Shown: positions 34,394 to 43,514 of the stretch, in pieces
Numbering within the stretch: position 1 is the first letter of the stretch
Layout of the letters: the number at the start of each line of letters is the position of its first letter
NCBI RefSeq assembly: GCF_014851865.1
Contig: NZ_JACVAM010000006.1
Span: forward strand, 186,001 to 250,000
DNA: 64,000 bases
Reading direction: 5' to 3'
Source of the DNA: Pseudomonas sp. PDM16
Lineage (GTDB): Bacteria; Pseudomonadota; Gammaproteobacteria; Pseudomonadales; Pseudomonadaceae
Position numbers and translations under genes: made by a program
The notes under the pieces: generated by a model
Told to the model about the DNA's origin: nothing
The model's database searches: none
What the model saw: the letters and a program-made list of their open reading frames with translations, nothing else

Positions 34394-35746
34394 CTATTCT
34401 TCCAACGCCTTGGCCAGCTTGCCATGCAGGCCGCCAAAACCGCCGTTGCTCATGATCACCACTTGGGTGCCAGGCGCAGCCACGGCCTTGACGCCGGCGA
34501 TGATCGTCTCCAGCGAATCGCAAACCTGGGTCGGCACAGTGGAGCCCGCCACGGTGGCGGCCAGATCCCAGCCCAGGTTGGCCGGGGCGTACCAGAACAC
34601 CTGGTCGGCCTGCACCACGGAATCCGGCAGGCCATCACGGTGGGCGCCGAGCTTCATCGAGTTGGAACGCGGCTCGATCACGGCCACGACCTGCGCATCA
34701 CCGACGCGCTTGCGCAGGCCGTCGAGGGTGGTAGCGATGGCGGTCGGATGGTGGGCGAAGTCGTCGTAGATGGTCACGCCTTTCACTTCCGCGACCTTCT
34801 CCATGCGTCGTTTGACGCTCTTGAAGCTGGACAGGCCGGCGATGCCCAGCTCCGGCACCACGCCGACATGCCGCGCCGCAGCCAGGGTGGCCAAGGCGTT
34901 GGCCACGTTGTGCTGACCGGTCAGCTCCCACTCCACGATGCCCTCAACCTTGCCGTCGAACACCACTTCAAAGCGCGATCCGTCCTCGCTGAGCAGGCGT
35001 GCCTGCCACTGGCCGCCGGTGCCAGTGGTCTGCACCGGGGTCCAGCAGCCCATCTTGATCACTCGCGCCAAGGCCTCTTCGGCTTGCGGATGAATGATCA
35101 GCCCTTCACCAGGAACCGTACGCACCAGATGGTGGAACTGCCGCTCGATGGCCGCCAGGTCCGGGAAGATATCCGCGTGGTCGAACTCCAGGTTGTTGAG
35201 GATCGCCGTGCGCGGGCGGTAGTGAACGAACTTGCTGCGCTTGTCGAAGAAGGCGCTGTCGTACTCGTCGGCCTCGACCACGAAGAACGGCGTGCCGCCC
35301 AGGCGCGCGGACACGCCAAAGTTCTGCGGCACGCCGCCGATCAGGAAGCCTGGGCTCATGCCGGCATGCTCCAGCACCCAGGCCAGCATGCTGGTGGTGG
35401 TGGTCTTGCCGTGGGTGCCGGCTACGCCGAGTACCCAGCGGCCCTGCAGCACATGGTCGGCCAGCCACTGCGGGCCGCTGACATAGGGCAGACCCTGGTT
35501 GAGCACATATTCCACCGCGGGGTTGCCGCGGCTCAGGGCGTTGCCGATCACCACCAGGTCGGGGGCCGGCTGCAGGTGTTCGGGCAGGTAGCCCTGCATC
35601 AGCTCGATGCCCTGGGCTTCGAGCTGGGTGCTCATGGGCGGGTAGACGCTGGCGTCGGAGCCGGTGACGCGGTGCCCGAGTTCCTTGGCCAGCACCGCCA
35701 GGGAGCCCATGAAGGTACCGCAGATACCGAGAATATGAATGTGCAT
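34394..35746 (-). CDS. mpl: UDP-MurNAc:tripeptide ligase Mpl
   Basis: Murein-recycling ligase that joins the recovered tripeptide L-Ala-gamma-D-Glu-meso-Dap to UDP-MurNAc. The 450-residue Mur-ligase begins HIHILGICGTFMGSLAVLAKELG, has the ATP loop GTHGKTTTTSM and the Mpl-typical YDDFAHHPTAI. It is divergent from the permease operon. Confidence 0.95.
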   Translation of the reverse strand: MHIHILGICGTFMGSLAVLAKELGHRVTGSDASVYPPMSTQLEAQGIELMQGYLPEHLQPAPDLVVIGNALSRGNPAVEYVLNQGLPYVSGPQWLADHVLQGRWVLGVAGTHGKTTTTSMLAWVLEHAGMSPGFLIGGVPQNFGVSARLGGTPFFVVEADEYDSAFFDKRSKFVHYRPRTAILNNLEFDHADIFPDLAAIERQFHHLVRTVPGEGLIIHPQAEEALARVIKMGCWTPVQTTGTGGQWQARLLSEDGSRFEVVFDGKVEGIVEWELTGQHNVANALATLAAARHVGVVPELGIAGLSSFKSVKRRMEKVAEVKGVTIYDDFAHHPTAIATTLDGLRKRVGDAQVVAVIEPRSNSMKLGAHRDGLPDSVVQADQVFWYAPANLGWDLAATVAGSTVPTQVCDSLETIIAGVKAVAAPGTQVVIMSNGGFGGLHGKLAKALEE

Positions 35747-36130
35747 CGATGACCTCGAAACAGGCCGGGAGGCCCCGGCAGAACTGGCCGCAGGGTAGCA
35801 CAGGGCGGCACCTGACAGGCTGCCGTACCACCCCGCGAAATCTCGACTAGAGTGTCAGGAGTCTCGGAACACCGAGACGGCATGAGGTTCCTCGTCGTCC
35901 ATGCCCGCAAGCTGTCAGCGACCGGATGTCCGTCTGCGCTTCGATCTCGCTGGGAGAGTTTCCCGGCCCTCGGGGGAACACCATCCGCCATGCCGAGCAT
36001 GGCTGCCGAGCCCGTCCGGGCTCTCCTCCGTACACATCCTCCTGCTGTCAGCCGCTGTGCTCCATCCCGTTTCAAGCAAGGCCGCAATTCCTACAAGAAC
36101 CCGAGCCAACGCGAAATGCAGGAGAGGACC
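35747..36130 (+). other. 384-nt leader/promoter region of the permease operon
   Basis: No convincing gene. A perfect stem-loop GTCTCGG (35861-35867)-AACA-CCGAGAC (35872-35878) is the clearest feature. Frames open through this stretch lack ribosome sites or family similarity. The length suggests a long leader or an upstream-activated promoter. No riboswitch class was recognised. Confidence 0.5.
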
Positions 36131-37618
36131 ATGAAGCAGCAATCGGGAGTCAGCTATACAACGGTCGATCAGACCTACTTCGAGAAACGCGGCCTGCGCC
36201 GCTATGCCGGCGTCTGGTCGCTGTGGGCGCTGGGTGTCGGCGCGGTGATCTCCGGCCATTTTTCCGGCTGGAACTTCGGCCTGGCCAATGGCTGGGGCAG
36301 CATGCTGATCGCCGCCATCATCATCGCCATCATGTACCTGGGGCTGACCTTCTCCCTGGCGGAGATGTCGCCGGCCCTGCCCCACACCGGCGGCGCCTAT
36401 TCCTTCGCCCGCAGCGCCATGGGCCCCTGGGGTGGCTTCCTCACCGGCCTGGCGGAGAACGTCGAGTACGTGCTCACCCCGGCGGTGATCGTGTTCTTCA
36501 TCGGTAGCTACATGGGCAGCATCTTCGGTACGCCCAGCGAGTACCAGCCGCTGTGGTGGATCGGCTTCTACGTGGTGTTCATCTGGCTCAATGTGATCGG
36601 CGTGGAGCTCTCGTTCAAGGTCACCCTGGTGGTTACCCTGCTTGCGCTGTCGTGCCTGGTAGTGTTCTGGATCAGCGCCATCCCGCACATCGACTTCAAC
36701 CGCTTTGCCATGAACGTCGGCCCGGGCGGCGTCGAACTGCCGGAAGGCAACGGCCCATTCCTGCCCAATGGCCTGCTCGGCGTGCTGGCGGCCATGCCCT
36801 TCGCGGTCTGGCTGTTCCTCGCCATCGAGCAGCTGCCGCTGGCGGCGGAGGAATCGGTCGACCCGAAGCGCGACATGCCCAAGGGCATCATCCTCGGCAT
36901 GTTCACCCTGATCCTCTCGGCCTTCATGATCCTCTGGCTGAACCCGGCAGTGACCAGCGTCGGCGCCCACGCCCTGGGCTCGTCCGGCGAACCGCTGCTG
37001 GACGGCTTCAAGGCCATCTACGGTGATGACATCGCCAAGCTGCTGGCGCTGGTGGCAGTGCTCGGTCTGATCGCCAGTTTCCACACCATCATCTTCGCCA
37101 TGGGCCGGCAGATCTACTCGCTGAGCCGCGCCGGCTACTTCCTGCCATGGCTGTCGATCACCCACGGCCAACGCAAGACGCCGTACATGGCCATGCTGAT
37201 CGGCAGCCTGATGGCGCTGGCGGTGATGATGACCCTGTGGTTCATCTTCGGTGAGGAGAAAGGTGGCGCGGTGATCGGCGGCACCCTGCTCAACATGGCG
37301 GTGTTTGGCGCCATGTTCTCCTACTTCATGCAGGCCCTGTCGTTCATCCTGCTGCGCCGCAAGATGCCCGACATCGAGCGCCCCTACCGCAGCCCGCTGG
37401 GCGTGCCGGGTGCGGTGCTGACCATGCTGATCGCCGCCGTAACCCTGTACTTCCAGCTCACTGGCGATCCGGCCTACACCCTCGGCGTGTTCTGGGTGGC
37501 GGTCTGGTTCGGCATCGGCATCACCTACTTCGCCATCGTCGGCCGCCACCGCCTGATCCTCTCGCCAGAAGAGGAATTCGCCATGGAACAGCGCGAAAAG
37601 AACAAAACCAATAACTGA
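36131..37618 (+). CDS. ethanolamine-type APC permease
   Basis: A 495-residue amino-acid/polyamine/organocation transporter with about 12 hydrophobic segments. It resembles the ethanolamine permease (Eat) branch: start YFEKRGLRRYAGVWSLWALGVGAVISG-like, the SLAEMSPALPHTGGAYSFAR segment, and a C-terminal RRKMPDIERPYRSP. It probably imports an amine or amino alcohol. GGAGAGGACC directly precedes ATG 36131; a longer frame back to 35852 is rejected. It heads a run of four genes spaced 13-54 nt apart. No eutB/eutC lyase genes are present nearby. Confidence 0.88.
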   Translation: MKQQSGVSYTTVDQTYFEKRGLRRYAGVWSLWALGVGAVISGHFSGWNFGLANGWGSMLIAAIIIAIMYLGLTFSLAEMSPALPHTGGAYSFARSAMGPWGGFLTGLAENVEYVLTPAVIVFFIGSYMGSIFGTPSEYQPLWWIGFYVVFIWLNVIGVELSFKVTLVVTLLALSCLVVFWISAIPHIDFNRFAMNVGPGGVELPEGNGPFLPNGLLGVLAAMPFAVWLFLAIEQLPLAAEESVDPKRDMPKGIILGMFTLILSAFMILWLNPAVTSVGAHALGSSGEPLLDGFKAIYGDDIAKLLALVAVLGLIASFHTIIFAMGRQIYSLSRAGYFLPWLSITHGQRKTPYMAMLIGSLMALAVMMTLWFIFGEEKGGAVIGGTLLNMAVFGAMFSYFMQALSFILLRRKMPDIERPYRSPLGVPGAVLTMLIAAVTLYFQLTGDPAYTLGVFWVAVWFGIGITYFAIVGRHRLILSPEEEFAMEQREKNKTNN

Positions 37619-37671
37619 TGAGCCCAGGCCGCACCCACGGGCGCGGCCGACCTTTTCCGGAGACCAACGGA

Positions 37672-39039
37672 ATGACTGCCCACCTGACCCTGGCCGGCCT
37701 GCGCGAACTCGCCGTGGCCGGCAAGATCGATACCGTATTGGCCTGCATGGTCGACATGCAGGGCCGCCTGATCGGCAAGCGCTTCCAGGTCGAGTTCTTC
37801 CTCGACAGCGCCCATGAAGAAACCCACGGCTGCGACTACCTGCTGGCCGACGATATCGACATGGAGCCGGTACCCGGCTACGCCGCCGCCAGCTGGAAGC
37901 AGGGCTACGGCGATTTCGTGTTCAAGCCCGACCTCTCCACCATGCGCGTGGTGCCCTGGCTGGAAGGCACCGCCCTGGTGCTGTGCGACGTGCAGGACCA
38001 TCACCACTACGACCTGCCACACAGCCCGCGCGGCATCCTCAAGCGGCAGATCGCCCGCCTCACTGAGCGCGGCTACAAGGGCATGTTCGCCTCGGAGCTG
38101 GAGTTCTATCTGTTCGACCAGAGCTACGAGAGCATCCACGAGCAGCACTACCAGAACCCGAAGACGGCCAACTACTACATCGAGGACTACAGCATCCTGC
38201 AGACCATCCGCGAGGAGCCGGTGATGCGGGCGATCCGCAAGCACCTGCAGGCCGCCGGCATCCCGGTGGAGAACTCCAAGGGCGAATGGGGACCCGGCCA
38301 GGAGGAGATCAACGTGCGCTACGCCGAGGCGCTGGTGATGGCCGACCGGCACAGCATCATCAAGCACGCCTGCAAGGAGATCGCCCTGCTGCAGGGTAAG
38401 GCCGTCACCTTCATGGCCAAGTGGAACTACAACCTGGCCGGCTCCAGCAGCCATATCCACAACTCGCTGTTCAGCCTCGATGGCGAGCAGGCGCTGTTCC
38501 ATGACCCGGCCGGCGAATACGGCATGTCCAAGCTGATGCGCCAGTGGGTGGCCGGCCAGCTCAAGTACGCCAGCGACATCACCTATTTCCTCGCGCCCTA
38601 CATCAACTCCTACAAGCGCTTCCAGGCCGGCACCTTTGCCCCCACCCGCTCGGTGTGGAGCTGCGACAACCGCACTGCCGGCTTCCGCCTGTGCGGCGCC
38701 GGCAGCAAGGGCATCCGCATCGAGTGCCGCATCGGCGGCGCTGACCTCAACCCCTACCTGGCCTACGCCGCGCTGATCGCCGCCGGCCTCGCCGGCATCG
38801 ACGAGCAACTCGAACTTCCCGAGCCATTCTCCGGCGATGCCTACCAGGACGACGAACTGCCGGAAGTGGCCAAGACCCTGCGTGGCGCCGCCGACGCCCT
38901 CGACCGTTCACAACTGCTGCGCAAGGCCCTGGGCGACGACGTGGTCGAGCACTACCTGCACACCGCGCGCTGGGAGCAGCTGGAGTACGACCGCCGAGTG
39001 ACCGACTGGGAACTGCGCCGCGGCTTCGAACGCTACTGA
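37672..39039 (+). CDS. glutamine-synthetase-like gamma-glutamylamide ligase
   Basis: A 455-residue class of glutamine synthetase related to PuuA, IpuC and GlnA-like amine ligases. Present are VDMQGRLIGKRF, the beta-grasp region, GQEEINVRYAEAL (NRxxxE-type glutamate loop), SSSHIHNSLF and RIECRIGGADLNPYLAYAA (C-terminal catalytic motif). It lacks the adenylylation tyrosine segment of GlnA. The genomic setting beside a permease and two dehydrogenases supports activation of an amine as a gamma-glutamylamide rather than ammonia assimilation. GGAG at 37659-37662 precedes ATG 37672. Confidence 0.88.
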   Translation: MTAHLTLAGLRELAVAGKIDTVLACMVDMQGRLIGKRFQVEFFLDSAHEETHGCDYLLADDIDMEPVPGYAAASWKQGYGDFVFKPDLSTMRVVPWLEGTALVLCDVQDHHHYDLPHSPRGILKRQIARLTERGYKGMFASELEFYLFDQSYESIHEQHYQNPKTANYYIEDYSILQTIREEPVMRAIRKHLQAAGIPVENSKGEWGPGQEEINVRYAEALVMADRHSIIKHACKEIALLQGKAVTFMAKWNYNLAGSSSHIHNSLFSLDGEQALFHDPAGEYGMSKLMRQWVAGQLKYASDITYFLAPYINSYKRFQAGTFAPTRSVWSCDNRTAGFRLCGAGSKGIRIECRIGGADLNPYLAYAALIAAGLAGIDEQLELPEPFSGDAYQDDELPEVAKTLRGAADALDRSQLLRKALGDDVVEHYLHTARWEQLEYDRRVTDWELRRGFERY

Positions 39040-39052
39040 CAGGGAGAGCAGC

Positions 39053-40441
39053 ATGAACAGCATTCGCCTGATTTCACCGGTGGACGGCAGCCTCTACGCC
39101 GAGCGCGCCATCGCCAGCAGCAGCGCCCTGGAGCAGACCCTGGCCGCCGCCACCCAGGCCCAGCGCGCCTGGCGCGAGCTATCTATCGGCCAGCGCACCG
39201 TCTATTGCCTGAAGGCGGTGGACGCCATGCTGGCGATGAAGGACGAAATCGTCCCCGAGCTGGCTTGGCAGATGGGCCGCCCGGTGCGCTTCGGCGCTGG
39301 CGAGCTGCGCGGCTTCGAGGAGCGCGCCCGCCATATGATCGGCATAGCCGAAAGCGCCCTGGCCGACGTGGTGCCCGAGCCCAAGGAAGGCTTTCGCCGC
39401 TATATCCGCCGCGAGCCGCTGGGCACCGTGCTGGTGGTGGCGCCGTGGAACTACCCCTACCTGACCGCGGTGAACGCCATCATCCCGGCGCTGATGGCCG
39501 GCAATGCCGTGCTGCTCAAGCACGCCAGCCAGACCCTGCTGGTCGGCGAGCGCTTCGCCCAAGCCTTCGAGCGCGCCGGGCTGCCCGCAGGACTGTTCCA
39601 CAACCTGGTGCTGGACCACGGCCAGACCGCCACCCTGATCGCCTCCGGCCAGGTGCAGCAGGTCAACTTCACCGGCTCGGTGGAAGGCGGCCGCCTAATG
39701 GAGAGCGCCGCCGCCGGCCACTTCATCGGCGTCGGCCTGGAGCTGGGTGGCAAAGACCCGGCCTACGTACGCGCCGATGCCGACCTCGCCCACGCGGTGG
39801 AGAACCTGGTCGACGGCAGCTTCTTCAACTCCGGGCAGAGCTGCTGTGGCATCGAGCGCATCTATGTGGATAAAGCCCTCTATCCAGCCTTCGTCGAGGG
39901 CTTCGTCGAGCTGACCAAGCAGTACGTGCTGGGCAGCCCGCTGGACGAGGCCACCACCCTGGGACCGCTGGTGCGCAACAGCGCCGCCGAGTTCGTTCGT
40001 GGGCAGATCGCCGAAGCCAAAGCCCGCGGCGCCAAGGCGCTGATCGCCCCCTCGCTGTTCGCCGCCGACGCCCCCGGCACTGCCTACATGGCGCCGCAGG
40101 TGCTGACCGGGGTGAATCACGAGATGGCGGTGATGCGCGACGAGAGCTTCGGCCCGGTGGTCGGCATCATGCCGGTGGACGGCGACGCCCACGCCATCGC
40201 CCTGATGAACGACAGCCCCTACGGCCTCAGCGCGGCAATCTGGACCGAAGACCTGGGCGCCGCCGAGCGCATCGGCCAGCAGCTGGAAACCGGCACGGTG
40301 TTCATGAACCGCTGCGACTACCTCGACCCGGCCCTGGCCTGGACCGGGGTCAAGCACACCGGGCGTGGCGCCACGCTGTCGCGCCTGGGCTACGAACACC
40401 TGACCCGGCCCAAGTCCTTCCACCTGCGCCAGCAGCTCTGA
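39053..40441 (+). CDS. NAD(P)-dependent aldehyde dehydrogenase
   Basis: A 462-residue ALDH-superfamily enzyme. Motifs: APWNYPYLTAVNAIIPAL (cofactor/substrate), ELGGKDPAYV (general-base glutamate, about residue 230), and GQSCCGIERIYV with the nucleophile Cys264. Catalyses aldehyde to acid. In this operon the aldehyde is probably made by the adjacent alcohol dehydrogenase from a gamma-glutamyl amino alcohol. Starts 13 nt after the ligase stop. Confidence 0.9.
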   Translation: MNSIRLISPVDGSLYAERAIASSSALEQTLAAATQAQRAWRELSIGQRTVYCLKAVDAMLAMKDEIVPELAWQMGRPVRFGAGELRGFEERARHMIGIAESALADVVPEPKEGFRRYIRREPLGTVLVVAPWNYPYLTAVNAIIPALMAGNAVLLKHASQTLLVGERFAQAFERAGLPAGLFHNLVLDHGQTATLIASGQVQQVNFTGSVEGGRLMESAAAGHFIGVGLELGGKDPAYVRADADLAHAVENLVDGSFFNSGQSCCGIERIYVDKALYPAFVEGFVELTKQYVLGSPLDEATTLGPLVRNSAAEFVRGQIAEAKARGAKALIAPSLFAADAPGTAYMAPQVLTGVNHEMAVMRDESFGPVVGIMPVDGDAHAIALMNDSPYGLSAAIWTEDLGAAERIGQQLETGTVFMNRCDYLDPALAWTGVKHTGRGATLSRLGYEHLTRPKSFHLRQQL

Positions 40442-40453
40442 CAGGAGCCCGCC

Positions 40454-41614
40454 ATGAACAAGACCGCCAACTGGAACTACCCGACCTCGGTGCGCTTCGG
40501 CGCTGGCCGCATCAAGGAGCTGCCGGAGCTGTGCAAGAGTGTCGGCATGCTGCGCCCGCTGCTGGTCACCGACCGTGGCCTGGGCAGCGCACCGATCACC
40601 ACCGCCGCCCTCGACTCGCTCAAGGCGGCCGGCCTCGGCGCCGCGCTGTTCAGCGACCTCAAGCCCAACCCGGTGGAGAGCAATCTCGACGCCGGCCTGG
40701 CCGCCTACCGCGCCGGCAAGCACGACGGCGTGGTCGCCTTCGGCGGCGGCAGCGGCCTGGATATGGGCAAGCTGATCGCCTTCATGAGTGGCCAGGCCAG
40801 GCCCGTGTGGGACTTCGAGGATATCGGCGACTGGTGGACCCGCGCCGACCCGCGCGGCATAGCGCCGGTGATCGCCGTACCGACCACCGCCGGTACCGGC
40901 TCGGAAGTCGGCCGTGCCGGCATCCTCACCGACGAGCGCAGCCACACCAAACGCATCATCTTCCACCCGCTGATGATGCCGAAGATCGTCATCAGCGACC
41001 CCGAGCTCTCCGTGGGCATGCCGGCCTTCATCACCGCCGGCACCGGCATGGATGCGTTTTCCCACTGCCTGGAGGCCTACTGCGCCCCCGGCTTCCACCC
41101 CCTGGCCGAAGGCATCGCCGTAGAGGGCATGCGCCTGGTCAAGGGTGCGCTGGTCAGAGCAGTCAAACAGCCGAACGACCTCGACGCCCGCGCCGACATG
41201 CTCGCCGCCGCCGCCATGGGCGCCACCGCCTTCCAGAAAGGGCTTGGCGGCATGCACGCTCTCGCCCACCCGATCGGCGCGCTGTACGACACCCACCACG
41301 GCATGACCAACGCCACGCTGATGCCCTATGTGCTGAAGTTCAACCGCGACGTCATCGAGGAGCGCATCACCCGTCTGGCGGCCTATCTGCAGCTGGCCAA
41401 CCCCGGTTTCGACAGCTTCCTCGAACTGGTCCTGCAGCTGCGTAGCGACACCGGTGTGCCGCACAGCCTGGCCGAGCTGGGCGTCGACGACGGCAAGACC
41501 ACGCTGATCGCGCAGATGGCAGTGGTCGACCCTTCCGCCGGCGGCAATCCACGGACTCTGACCGAGGCCAACGTGGCCCAACTGTTCAGCGATGCCGTAC
41601 ACGGTCGCCTCTGA
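40454..41614 (+). CDS. iron-containing alcohol dehydrogenase
   Basis: A 386-residue group III (Fe-type) dehydrogenase. GGGSGLDMGK binds NAD(P); metal ligands are expected in DAFSHCLEAYCAPGFHP and in GMHALAHPIGALYDTHHGMTNA. The substrate is likely an alcohol of the imported and glutamylated amine. Last gene of the operon; a GC-rich stem (41630-41637 with 41653-41660) follows the stop. Confidence 0.92.
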   Translation: MNKTANWNYPTSVRFGAGRIKELPELCKSVGMLRPLLVTDRGLGSAPITTAALDSLKAAGLGAALFSDLKPNPVESNLDAGLAAYRAGKHDGVVAFGGGSGLDMGKLIAFMSGQARPVWDFEDIGDWWTRADPRGIAPVIAVPTTAGTGSEVGRAGILTDERSHTKRIIFHPLMMPKIVISDPELSVGMPAFITAGTGMDAFSHCLEAYCAPGFHPLAEGIAVEGMRLVKGALVRAVKQPNDLDARADMLAAAAMGATAFQKGLGGMHALAHPIGALYDTHHGMTNATLMPYVLKFNRDVIEERITRLAAYLQLANPGFDSFLELVLQLRSDTGVPHSLAELGVDDGKTTLIAQMAVVDPSAGGNPRTLTEANVAQLFSDAVHGRL

Positions 41615-41629
41615 GCACTGGACGAAAAA

Positions 41630-41660
41630 CCGCCCGGTAGCTGAAGGACGCGCCGGGCGG
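41630..41660 (+). terminator. possible terminator after the ADH gene
   Basis: CCGCCCGG (41630-41637) pairs with CCGGGCGG (41653-41660) around a 15-nt loop. No T-run, so termination may need Rho. Confidence 0.45.
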
Positions 41661-41684
41661 CGCTCCCGGCGATGACCGAACAGC

Positions 41685-41946
41685 TTGTCCACAACTTTGC
41701 CCAAGGCTTCTGTGGACAAACTTTTCGTCACAGAAACGGGTTCGGGCTGCACAGAAAACGCCCAGCCCGCTGCAAGCCACGGCGGCCGTATGCCTGCCGC
41801 TGGAGCGCACAGCTTATCCACAGCAAAGCCCACAGTTACTGTGCCTAACCTGTGACGTAAGTCACTGATCAAGATCGAAATTCAACCAACCGCAGGCAAG
41901 CCGCGCGGGTTCTGCCCAGGCACCAGCTGCCGACAGCTTATCCACA
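41685..41946. promoter_or_regulatory. cluster of four DnaA-box-like sites
   Basis: Exact TTATCCACA boxes occur at 41814-41822 and 41938-41946 (plus), and TTGTCCACA boxes at 41685-41693 (plus) and 41711-41719 (minus). The two exact boxes lie in a 17-bp direct repeat ACAGCTTATCCACAGCA (41809-41825 and 41933-41949). Short palindromes CACAGTTACTGTG and GTGACGTAAGTCAC lie between. The surrounding 502 nt (41615-42116) hold no gene. No dnaA, dnaN or rpmH is nearby. Confidence 0.65.
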
Positions 41947-42116
41947 GCATCACCCACAGCCTCTGGGGGTAAGTTGCAGCACTACGTCATTATCCCCAGC
42001 GAGATCAAACGCTCGCTTGGATTGCGCTTTCCAGCATCTTTGGGCAGCATCGGGCTGACCGTTGGCACAGCACCTGCAGCTGCCTACTCACCACTCCACA
42101 AACGCCGAGGCCCGCC

Positions 42117-42569
42117 ATGCGCATTGTCCAAGCCACCCTGGAGCACCTGGACCTGCTGACCCCGTTGTTCATCAAGTACCGTGAGTTCTATGGCGAGCTG
42201 CCCTTCCCGGACTCGTCGCGCAAATTCCTCGAGACGCGCATCAAGCGCAAAGAATCAATCATCTACCTGGCCCTGGCCGACGACGAGGACAAGCTCCTCG
42301 GCTACTGCCAGCTGTTCCCCAGCTACTCCTCGCTGTCGCTCAAGCGCGTGTGGATCCTCAACGACATCTATGTCGCCGAAGACGCCCGCCGCATGCTGGT
42401 CGCCGACCGTCTGCTACAGACCGCCAAGCAGATGGCCAAGGAAACCAACGCCGTGCGCATGCGCGTCGCCACCAGCATCAGCAACGAAGTGGCGCAGAAG
42501 ACCTACGAGTCAATCGGCTTCCGCGAAGACACCAAGTTCAAGAACTACACCCTCGAACTGGGCGATTGA
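42117..42569 (+). CDS. GNAT family N-acetyltransferase
   Basis: A 150-residue GCN5-related acetyltransferase with the acetyl-CoA region VWILNDIYVAEDARRMLVADRLL and a C-terminal YESIGFREDTKFKNYTL. Substrate unknown. It stands just after the DnaA-box region and before mtfA. Confidence 0.88.
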   Translation: MRIVQATLEHLDLLTPLFIKYREFYGELPFPDSSRKFLETRIKRKESIIYLALADDEDKLLGYCQLFPSYSSLSLKRVWILNDIYVAEDARRMLVADRLLQTAKQMAKETNAVRMRVATSISNEVAQKTYESIGFREDTKFKNYTLELGD

Positions 42570-42618
42570 TCAGGCCGGCGAACGCCTGCGCGCTCGCCGC
42601 CCACCCCGAGACAGCTGC

Positions 42619-43437
42619 ATGTGGTCATTCCGCGCCTGGCGCCGCCGGCGCATCCTCTCCCGCTCGCCCTATACCACTCGCCACTGGCATGAGGCCCGCG
42701 CGCGCCTGCCGATCCTCGATGGCCTGAGCGAGGCCGAGGAGCAGCGCCTGTTCCAGCGCGCCATCCTGTTCCTGCATCACAAGCGCCTCACCGCCTTGCC
42801 CGGCGTCGAGCTGGACGAGAGCGACCGCCTGACCCTGGCCGCCCAGGCCGAGCTGCCGCTGCTACACCTGGCCGAACTCGACTGGTACCAGGGCTTCCAC
42901 GAGATCGTCCTGTACCCGGACGACTTCGTCAGCCCGCAGCGCCACCGTGACGCCAGCGGCATCGAGCACGAGTGGGACGACGAGCGCAGTGGCGAAGCCT
43001 GGCACCAGGGCCCGGTGATCATGGCCTGGCCCGGTGTGCAGAGCGGTGGCGGCTGGGATGCCTACAACCTGGTGATCCACGAGCTGTCGCACAAACTGGA
43101 CATGCTCAACGGCGACGCCAACGGCCTGCCGCCGCTGCACCGCGACATGCGCATCGGCGACTGGGCCAGCGCCATGCAGGCCGCCTACGACGAGATGAAT
43201 GCCGCGCTCGACGCCAATCCCGAGGCGCACACCGCCATCGATCCCTACGCGGCGGAAAACCCGGCCGAGTTCTTCGCCGTCACCAGCGAATACTTCTTCA
43301 GCGCCCCGGACCTGCTGCAGCAGGCCTTCCCCGCCGTCTACCAGCAGCTCGTCGGCTTCTACCGCCAGGACCCGCTGACGCGCCTGCAACGGCTCCTGGC
43401 CGAGCACCCGGACTATCGCGACACGACCAACGGATAA
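42619..43437 (+). CDS. mtfA: M90 metallopeptidase MtfA
   Basis: A 272-residue cytoplasmic zinc peptidase. HELSH at residues 154-158 is the HExxH site, followed by the distal glutamate in the AENPAEFFAVTSEYFF region. In E. coli MtfA binds and titrates the Mlc repressor and thereby affects PTS glucose uptake. ATG 42619 gives family length; the frame is open further upstream through the GNAT gene. Confidence 0.9.
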   Translation: MWSFRAWRRRRILSRSPYTTRHWHEARARLPILDGLSEAEEQRLFQRAILFLHHKRLTALPGVELDESDRLTLAAQAELPLLHLAELDWYQGFHEIVLYPDDFVSPQRHRDASGIEHEWDDERSGEAWHQGPVIMAWPGVQSGGGWDAYNLVIHELSHKLDMLNGDANGLPPLHRDMRIGDWASAMQAAYDEMNAALDANPEAHTAIDPYAAENPAEFFAVTSEYFFSAPDLLQQAFPAVYQQLVGFYRQDPLTRLQRLLAEHPDYRDTTNG

Positions 43438-43471
43438 GTACGCAGGCGTAGTAACGCCCCGGGAATGTGCC

Positions 43472-43477
43472 TATAAT
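43472..43477 (+). promoter_or_regulatory. putative -10 of the ppa promoter
   Basis: TATAAT lies 38 nt before the ppa start, with TG two bases upstream, close to an extended -10. No good -35 hexamer is seen at 17 nt. Confidence 0.45.
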
Positions 43478-43514
43478 CCGCGCACTTTTTTTGGCCCAAC
43501 CTGGGGTGTCCACC

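Noticed and set aside
35809..35831. GGCACCTGACAGGC as a sigma-54 promoter before the permease operon
   Set aside because: The GG-N10-GC spacing is right, but the TTGC part of the -12 element is AGGC, and no activator gene is nearby.
35852..36130. Longer N-terminus for the permease beginning at 35852
   Set aside because: The extra residues do not resemble transporters, and GGAGAGGACC places the true start at 36131.
35915..37549. 544-codon minus-strand frame across the permease
   Set aside because: Low-complexity His/Gln/Gly composition typical of a complementary-strand shadow of a membrane-protein gene.
41615..42116. Chromosome replication origin oriC
   Set aside because: DnaA boxes are present, but dnaA, dnaN, rpmH and an obvious AT-rich unwinding element are not; a titration or regulatory site fits better.
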